Below are positions 59,601 through 64,000 of a stretch of 64,000 nucleotides of DNA, in pieces (within the stretch, counting starts at the first letter, position 1; each line of letters starts with the position of its first letter). The stretch covers positions 7,564,001 to 7,628,000 of the forward strand of contig OZ245894.1 of NCBI GenBank assembly GCA_965229635.1. Direction: 5' to 3'. Origin of the DNA: BQJU01 sp965229635 (GTDB lineage Bacteria > Bacteroidota > Bacteroidia > Chitinophagales > Saprospiraceae). The position numbers and the translations under genes are program-made. The notes below the pieces were generated by a model. It had not been told where the DNA came from, did not search any database, and saw nothing but the letters and a program-made list of their open reading frames with translations.

Positions 59601-62600
59601 TGCGAGTACAATTATCCGATTGATTACAATCATCCGTGGCTGAATAAACCACCGTTACCGTACCACCGACACATACATCAGGGGCCGTGTAATTCTCGGC
59701 AAACGTACCCATGTCATTACAACCACCGGAGGTGCTGAAGCCCTGTAGGAAGGTGGCAAATGCTGCATCAACATCGGCCTGCGTCATACACGCGCCCAGG
59801 TTCTCATTTTGTGGACAAGTCACACTCAATGTAGGAGGTGCTGCAACCGTAAAGGTTTTAGTACAATTATCCGATTGATTACAATCATCCGTAGCAGAGT
59901 AAACCACCGTTACTGTTCCGCCAACGCAGACATCTGGGGCCGTATAGTTCTCCGCAAACATACCCATGCCATTACAACCACCATTGGTGCTAAAGCCCTG
60001 TAAGAACGTAGCGAATGCTGCATCAACATCGGCCTGCGTCATACACGCAGCCAAATCTTCATTTTGTGGACAAGTCACGCTCAATGTTGGAGGCGCTGCC
60101 ACTGTGAAGGTTCTGGTGCAATTATCACTTTGATTACAATCATCTGTAGCGCTATAAACTACTGTCACCGTGCCACCAACACAGACATCAGGGGCCGAAT
60201 AGTTCTCGGCAAATGTGCCGACTCCATTACAACCACCATTGGTGCTAAAACCTTGCAGGAAGGTGGTGAACGCTGCATCAACGTCGGCCTGGGTCATGCA
60301 CGCGCTCAGATCTTCATTCTGTGGGCAAATGACACTCAACGTAGGAGGCGCTGCTACCGTGAAAGTTCTCGTGCAATTATCACTCTGATTACAATCATCC
60401 GTAGCTGAATAAACCACTGTCACCGTACCACCAACGCAGACATCGGGAGCCGTGTAATTCTCCGCGAACATGCCTGCGCCATTACAACCTCCCGAGGTGC
60501 TAAAGCCCTGTAGGAACGTAGCGAACGCTGCATCAACATCCGCTTGCGTCATGCACGCAGCCAAATCTTCATTTTGTGGACAAGTCACGCTCAATGTTGG
60601 AGGCGCTGCCACTGTGAAGGTACGAGTACAATTATCCGATTGATTACAGTCATCAGTGGCTGAATAAACCACCGTTACTGTACCTCCAACGCAGACATCG
60701 GGAGCCGTGTAATTCTCCGCGAACATGCCCATTGCATTGCAGCCACCGGAGGTGCTAAAGCCTTGCAGGAAGGTGGTGAACGCGGCATCTACTGAAGCCT
60801 GAGTCATACATGCGCCCAAATCTTCATTCTGCGGGCAAATGACACTCAACGTAGGAGGCGCTGCTACCGTGAAAGTTCTGGTGCAATTATCACTCTGATT
60901 ACAATCATCTGTAGCTGAGTAAACCACTGTCACCGTACCACCAACGCAAACATCGGGAGCCGTATAGTTCTCCGCAAACGTCCCGACTCCATTACAACCT
61001 CCCGAAGTGCTAAAGCCTTGCAGGAAGGTGGCAAACGCAGCATCAACGTCGGTTTGCGTCATACACGCGCCCAGATTTTCACTTTGTGGACAAGTCACAC
61101 TCAACGTAGGAGGCGCTGCAACCGTGAAAGTTCTGGTGCAATTATCACTTTGATTACAATCATCTGTGGCTGAGTAAACCACCGTTACCGTACCACCAAC
61201 ACAGACATCGGGAGCCGTGTAAGTCTCGGCGAACATGCCCGCGCCATTACAACCACCCGAAATACTAAAGCCTTGTAGGAACGTAGCGAACACGGCATCT
61301 ACATTGGCTTGGGTCATGCACGCGCTCAGATCTTCATTCTGTGGGCAAATGACACTCAACGTAGGAGGCGCTGCTACCGTGAAAGTTCTCGTGCAATTAT
61401 CACTCTGATTACAGTCATCTGTAGCTGAATAAACTACTGTTACTGTTCCTCCAACGCAGACATCGGGAGCCGTATAGTTCTCCGCAAACGTGCCGACTCC
61501 ATTACAACCTCCCGAAGTGCTGAAGCCTTGTAGGAAGGTGGCAAACGCAGCATCAACGTCGGTTTGCGTCATACACGCACCCAGATTCTCACTTTGTGGA
61601 CAAGTCACACTTAATGTTGGAGGACTCGTTACTGTAAAAATTGCCGAACAAATATCGTCTTGACCGCAATCATCTGTAGCCATGTAAAACACTTCAATGC
61701 TTCCTCCACAACGGGAAGGAGCCGAATAATTCTCTACAAAATTGCCAACGGCATTGCAACCACCACTGGCAGTAAATTGCCCCAGGAAAATTGCAAAAAA
61801 GTCGTCGACTTGCTGTTGGGTCGCGCAGCTTGATGCCGTCATGTTAGTAGGACAATTGGCTATCACAGGAGCCGCTTCTTTCCAGGTAAATAATTGGGTA
61901 CATTCTGTGAAAAGAATGGGATCTCCACAATCATTGCTGGCCCGGTAAGTTCTGGTAATGGTGTAATCACAGGTACCACTCATAACCGGTGCCGAATCGC
62001 TCACAAAAATCACCTCCGTATTGCAGCCTGCATTAGGACTGCCAGAGGTAACCAATGAAGGATCGGGAGCAGGGATATTATCGGGAATGCCATCATTATT
62101 CAGATCGTCTGGATTGCACCCCAGGTCTTGATCTGGAGGACACATGATGGTGGGTGGATCCACACAGACACAACAAACGGGTGCGGTACCAGAAAGCGAA
62201 AGCACACATTCGTCAGCATTACCATTATTGCCATCTTCACCTTGAGGATAAGGCGTTGGATGATCACAATCTACTCCCGGACTAACATTGGGAGGAGGCG
62301 TTGAATTATTTGTTTCCAGAATGAGGATATCGTAGTCTACCCCCTGGTTGTAAGTCAAAGATATCACGCCACTCGTAACAGCCGGATTTGCTTCTGAGTT
62401 TGTCAAACAAATCGGGTCCGACAATCCATCTAGGTTATTGGCATTGGGATCATATCCAATAAATTCTCCGTTGACCCCCATCACCGGTACCTCAACCGTA
62501 TAAGTACCGTCGGCATTGCAAGTAATGACCGGATCGCCTGAATCAATATTACAAGCCAAAAAGTCACCATTGCCACAACCAAAACGAGCCTTGAAGTTAT

Positions 62601-63351
62601 TGATACTGACATCACCATCAGCTGGGGTCTTTGTATCCCAAACCGCCAGATAAAAATTGGTGGCCAATGTAAACTCAGGAACGGTAATGGTATTAAACGT
62701 ATTAGAGCTTTCCACACCACAGGCATACAAAGTCAGATCAGAGCAATCACCGCTGAGTTGATTGCCTGTAGTATTTGGTGCATTCGTACTCGTACTTTGT
62801 GTCGGTGAATTGGAATAAAATAAAGCAAAAGCTAAGTTGTCATCAGCGGCATTGTCGTTTAGCTGAATATCGAATACACCGGCATTGGGACGTACATCAA
62901 AATTCAGCCAGATAATGGGCTGACCAGGTACCGGATTTGACGGCGCCGGAGTTGTTGCCTCTCCCGTACTTGGATCAATACAAGTGAAGCCGGAAATATC
63001 TACCGGGAAAGCTAGCGGATCGTAAATACAGCTGTTAATAGGAGCGACCTGAGGCTGTGTGCCTGCCTGGCTAGCGCATTTGATCACCCCATTGGGCGGT
63101 GGCGCATTAGGCGCATCATTGACGGAACCATCCATATTCCAGGTTCCTCCGTCGGTCCACCGTTGGGTACAATTACAGGGAATATTCTGAGCAAATAAAG
63201 ATTGTTGAAAGAAAGCCCCCAACATAAATAGGCTAAACAATACAGCTAATTTCCCTGGGAATAGCAAATACGAGTTGAAAAAGCATTGGGTTAGAACAAG
63301 TTTTTCGGGGTAACTTCTCTCCTTAGAAGAAGTACTGATGTTGCGTTCCAT
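53608..63351 (-). CDS. Giant T9SS-exported repeat protein with HYR-like array (3247 aa)
   Basis: Predicted cell-surface protein. A long N-region precedes a signal segment (LAVLFSLFMLGAFFQQSLFAQ, about 35-55). About 450 residues follow, cysteine-rich with a PEP/CTERM-like acidic middle. Next come 18 near-identical 85-residue repeats (57034-61623) flanked by two diverged ones, each unit with six cysteines and the core TVVYSATDDCNQSDNC. About 13 more HYR-type domains follow (W-T-A-T-D-x-C-G-N). A C-terminal T9SS type A sorting domain closes the protein (IGIFPNPASDEIRVDF, GVYYLQI). HYR domains are Ig-like folds of adhesins. The even cysteine number per unit suggests disulfide-locked rods. Start is ATG at 63351; no upstream gene in the run. 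Likely an adhesin or filament; partner unknown. Confidence 0.9.
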   Translation of the reverse strand: MERNISTSSKERSYPEKLVLTQCFFNSYLLFPGKLAVLFSLFMLGAFFQQSLFAQNIPCNCTQRWTDGGTWNMDGSVNDAPNAPPPNGVIKCASQAGTQPQVAPINSCIYDPLAFPVDISGFTCIDPSTGEATTPAPSNPVPGQPIIWLNFDVRPNAGVFDIQLNDNAADDNLAFALFYSNSPTQSTSTNAPNTTGNQLSGDCSDLTLYACGVESSNTFNTITVPEFTLATNFYLAVWDTKTPADGDVSINNFKARFGCGNGDFLACNIDSGDPVITCNADGTYTVEVPVMGVNGEFIGYDPNANNLDGLSDPICLTNSEANPAVTSGVISLTYNQGVDYDILILETNNSTPPPNVSPGVDCDHPTPYPQGEDGNNGNADECVLSLSGTAPVCCVCVDPPTIMCPPDQDLGCNPDDLNNDGIPDNIPAPDPSLVTSGSPNAGCNTEVIFVSDSAPVMSGTCDYTITRTYRASNDCGDPILFTECTQLFTWKEAAPVIANCPTNMTASSCATQQQVDDFFAIFLGQFTASGGCNAVGNFVENYSAPSRCGGSIEVFYMATDDCGQDDICSAIFTVTSPPTLSVTCPQSENLGACMTQTDVDAAFATFLQGFSTSGGCNGVGTFAENYTAPDVCVGGTVTVVYSATDDCNQSDNCTRTFTVAAPPTLSVICPQNEDLSACMTQANVDAVFATFLQGFSISGGCNGAGMFAETYTAPDVCVGGTVTVVYSATDDCNQSDNCTRTFTVAAPPTLSVTCPQSENLGACMTQTDVDAAFATFLQGFSTSGGCNGVGTFAENYTAPDVCVGGTVTVVYSATDDCNQSDNCTRTFTVAAPPTLSVICPQNEDLGACMTQASVDAAFTTFLQGFSTSGGCNAMGMFAENYTAPDVCVGGTVTVVYSATDDCNQSDNCTRTFTVAAPPTLSVTCPQNEDLAACMTQADVDAAFATFLQGFSTSGGCNGAGMFAENYTAPDVCVGGTVTVVYSATDDCNQSDNCTRTFTVAAPPTLSVICPQNEDLSACMTQADVDAAFTTFLQGFSTNGGCNGVGTFAENYSAPDVCVGGTVTVVYSATDDCNQSDNCTRTFTVAAPPTLSVTCPQNEDLAACMTQADVDAAFATFLQGFSTNGGCNGMGMFAENYTAPDVCVGGTVTVVYSATDDCNQSDNCTKTFTVAAPPTLSVTCPQNENLGACMTQADVDAAFATFLQGFSTSGGCNDMGTFAENYTAPDVCVGGTVTVVYSATDDCNQSDNCTRTFTVAAPPTLSVTCPQSENLGACMTQADVDAAFATFLQGFSTSGGCNGAGMFAENYTAPDVCVGGTVTVVYSATDDCNQSDNCTRTFTVAAPPTLSVTCPQNEDLAACMTQADIDAAFTTFLQGFSTSGGCNGAGMFAENYTAPDVCVGGTVTVVYSATDDCNQSDNCTKTFTVAAPPTLSVTCPQNENLGACMTQVDVDAAFATFLQGFSTSGGCNGVGMFAENYTAPDVCVGGTVTVVYSATDDCNQSDNCTRTFTVAAPPTLSVSCPQNENLGACMTQADVDAAFTTFLLGFSTSGGCNGMGMFAENYTAPDVCVGGTVTVVYSATDDCNQSDNCARTFTVAAPPTLSVSCPQNENFGACLTQDAVNANFTTFLLGFSTSGGCNGAGMFAENYTAPDVCVGGTVTVVYTATDDCNQSDNCTRTFTVAAPPTLSVSCPQNENLGACMTQADVDAAFTTFLQGFSTSGGCNGVGTFAENYTAPDVCVGGTVTVVYSATDDCNQSDNCTRTFTVAAPPTLSVSCPQNENLGACLSQDAVNAAFATFLQGFSTNGGCNAVGTFAGNYTAPDVCVGGTVTVVYTATDDCNQTDNCTRTFTVAAPPILSVSCPQNENLGACMSQDAVNAAFATFLQGFSTNGGCNAVGTFADNYTAPDVCVGGTVTVVYTATDDCNQTDNCTRTFTVAAPPVLSVSCPQNENLGACMSQDAVNAAFATFLQGFSTNGGCNAVGTFAGNYTAPDVCVGGTVTVVYTATDDCNQTDNCTRTFTVAAPPMLSVSCPQSENLDACMSQADVNAAFTVFLQGFSTSGGCNGVGVFAEIYTAPNACTGGTVAVVYSATDDCGQTASCTAQFSVAAPSAVVVTCPGNEVVACMDDIAADIAGVTVSGGCGPYEVTAGAVTPALTNTMSGNCPGDRFTIVYTATDACDQTSTCTQTFVIQNTAPMIAGCPADQVFSCDDVTTDAILQWIADAEGDILAASTASCGSALQISNDFDPDTNLPIVCDIAEGNGVGINFTITDECGRTDICSATIFVIDDTPPVITPTFGNVMDGDTFIVECNNADPDWNPFVLGPNDVDIDDCTDVEITFEDVLVEQGICGVSDFISLYRCTWTATDACGNTSTFNIFMKIVDTKPPVFSNIPPNTTINCDDPIPTDMPTALDACSSVELSVSQSTIPGNCEGYYTIIRAFTAIDACGNANTVAQTINVVDEEAPMIFPVNNLIEGLIDGQRIALNCDDLDKYVFTASDVHAIDNCSPTTTIDYQFAYTDYQDCSTTGYLFGLTATWTATDDCGNASTFTLFFQFEDQTPPVFDDALEDLCATTLPQPPSVSATDACGLAFVSMEQLGPETCQDGIGTFYTRIWTATDECGNTTEVTQQITINDNTGPMIAFDHPVLTGINDGDEVELETNCSEADFGLQSLVSEALEVDDNCGLSDVNITTELLGEGDCATDGFLYRVKVTVTLTDVCDNASALAFVAILVDNTPPVFEDVLPLYSISCGEDYPELTATDGCSGIASITVEDVNDPQAFCGDQGELYVRRWTAVDSCGNESTVLQEIRIIDDIGPDLIGVPADTCDVVPPVAVVTAIDACLNVPVMVTFSEQTIAGPCGDIIERTWSAEDECGNVSSATQRIYFNDNEAPVLSFNAPVLADLSDGDEVTLSCGEYLLPNGDLPDFGTDAVLADDACSSGVDLQLERSLLDEGDCATDGYLSRYRYRWVATDACGNMSTLSLIVVFIDDYAPVIYNMPANLTLYCIDELPTVVAPLVADDCSAYELSLQETTHLVEGGRQIRRTWTATDACGNASSATQFITIYDTEITCSFALQGIIACGSDDNQLTVIAGDGQAPYTYVWEMVDCDGFITGGQGTETITFTAGYTPLNFVVTITDANGCETICTYHRDCIKVDNPNEDDDAAGRDIGIFPNPASDEIRVDFPPTLDDTEMIVYLRNSQGQRVRTFLRDREGASMMKLDVSDMPAGVYYLQITADSRPIHARSVLIMRK
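57034..61623 (-). repeat. Coding tandem array, 18 units of exactly 255 bp
   Basis: The region within the giant gene divides into 18 units of 85 codons without any indel (18 x 255 = 4590 bp). The first unit begins PPTLSVTCPQSENLG at 61623 and the last ends FSVAA at 57034. Variation is mainly silent plus a few exchanges at positions 7, 11-16 and 41-45 of the unit. Outside flanks (61624-61880 and 56780-57033) hold one diverged unit each. Confidence 0.97.
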
Positions 63352-63881
63352 GATCAGAGTTTTTTGTTACATGATTGGATTGGATTCGAAGCTCATTTAG
63401 CGCACTAGTTGTCCAGGCCTTTCAGGAGCAATTCCCAAAAAGCAAGTAGAATGCTTGGTTTAAGTCATAGCATTACTGCCCAGACAGATGTGACTGAAAG
63501 AGCCTTGTTGGGGGGTAGTAAATTTGTTTCTGATAATGATTACTGTCAGACCAATGATCATTGATCTAATTAGGGAACTTAATAGGGAAACTGAGTTTCT
63601 ATGAATTTAGAAACTACAATTATCACAACTCTCTGTAAGTAAGGAGTAAAAGGGGACAAGTAAGATTTGATGTACCTAGTTGATCTAGATTTAGCAGGCA
63701 AGGTACGTTATTTATTAAAGAAATCGAAATGTTTCTTCAGATTAATTTCCTTAACTATTGCAAGTTGGCTTCTTTTAAGTACTAGTTGTGCTTCATAATG
63801 ACGATCCATAAAATATAAAAACTGTCCGAAATAGAGCCTATCAAGCTACTTATGGGGGGCCTTCAGGCGACATCGAGCTAC
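63352..63881. other. Gene-free upstream region of the giant gene
   Basis: 530 bp without a supportable open frame. It should hold the promoter and leader of the giant surface gene (minus strand), but I found no exact TTG-N20-TAnnTTTG match. The base composition is AT-richer than the coding regions. No RNA gene seen. Confidence 0.5.
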
Positions 63882-64000
63882 CTACTCCCCTCCTATCACC
63901 ACCGTCCACGGCCGCACGTACCACTCCTTGATCAGCCCGTTTTTCACGTAGGGATCATTGTTGGCGAAGTCTTCCGCAACGCTGGCATCTTCGCCTTTAA
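63882..64000 (-). CDS. YciI-family protein, C-terminal part (truncated by window edge)
   Basis: The reading frame enters from the right edge and ends at a TAG at 63882-63884, giving 38 residues. The sequence KGEDASVAEDFANNDPYVKNG, LIKEWYVRPWTVVIGGE matches the C-terminal end of YciI-like proteins, in which the A-x-x-F-x-x-x-DP-Y-x-x-x-G-L motif and the closing strand W-x-V-R-P-W-x-V-V are conserved. YciI proteins are small dimeric ferredoxin-like folds, some with hydrolytic activity. Function here is not known. Confidence 0.85.
   Translation of the reverse strand, partial: KGEDASVAEDFANNDPYVKNGLIKEWYVRPWTVVIGGE

Noticed and set aside
57034..61623. CRISPR-like regular repeats
   Set aside because: The period is 255 bp with no unique spacers, and the repeats are in-frame codons of the giant protein.
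53608..63351. Frameshift or assembly error in the giant gene
   Set aside because: The frame is open over 9.7 kb with a signal at one end and a sorting domain at the other, so the sequence is consistent. Only the unit count could be wrong.

Overview
The window looks like a chromosome segment of a Bacteroidota bacterium, most likely of the Saprospiria/Lewinella-Haliscomenobacter type. The basis is the gene content: T9SS type A C-terminal sorting domains (386-aa propeller protein, 3247-aa giant protein), HYR/PKD-type surface domains, many lipoproteins with Bacteroidota-style lipoboxes, a TonB receptor with an N-terminal carboxypeptidase-regulatory domain, an EAD11 effector-associated domain, and promoter-like TTG-N20-TAnnTTTG elements with few Shine-Dalgarno sites. 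No rRNA, tRNA, CRISPR array or intact insertion sequence was recognised. The taxonomic placement is an inference.

Layout. 1-5.8 kb: end of a TPR protein, then a minus-strand run of polyphosphate glucokinase, two peptidyl-prolyl isomerase lipoproteins (one with a PKD domain), a small conserved protein, an FtsX/LolE-type permease and a TlpA-like thioredoxin lipoprotein. 5.8-13.3 kb: a Rieske oxygenase tightly divergent from a Kir-type potassium channel, an Ig-like lipoprotein, a periplasmic ExbD-like protein, a T9SS beta-propeller protein and a membrane-bound AraC regulator. 13.3-14.3 kb: an MntA/HepT-type toxin-antitoxin pair whose antitoxin carries an XRE domain. 15.5-19.5 kb: aroQ, recQ, kdsD. 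19.7-22 kb: an AT-richer island with HxlR, an MBL hydrolase and three gene relics. 22-33 kb: a lipoprotein/secreted-protein pair, a rhomboid protease, a TPR glycosyltransferase-like membrane protein, a flippase and an M16 peptidase. 33-36.5 kb: a PLP enzyme, an alpha/beta-hydrolase-OsmC fusion and a DUF547 lipoprotein. 37-41.6 kb: a fatty acid desaturase, then a two-gene operon joining a transmembrane EAD11 protein to a secreted TPR protein; this is the best candidate for an undescribed system. 41.7-53.5 kb: VOC protein, TonB receptor plus AraC regulator, and various small enzymes and hypotheticals. 53.6-63.4 kb: one giant surface protein with an exact 18 x 255-bp coding array. A YciI-like gene runs off the right edge.

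The spaces between genes hold at least five dispersed or tandem repeat families, several with hairpins, and a pair of face-to-face overlapping promoters next to the HxlR gene. Housekeeping metabolism (aroQ, kdsD, ppgK), envelope biogenesis (permease, flippase, GT-C protein, isomerases) and surface or secreted proteins dominate. The accessory character is concentrated at 13.3-14.3, 19.7-22, 38-41.6 and 53.6-63.4 kb.
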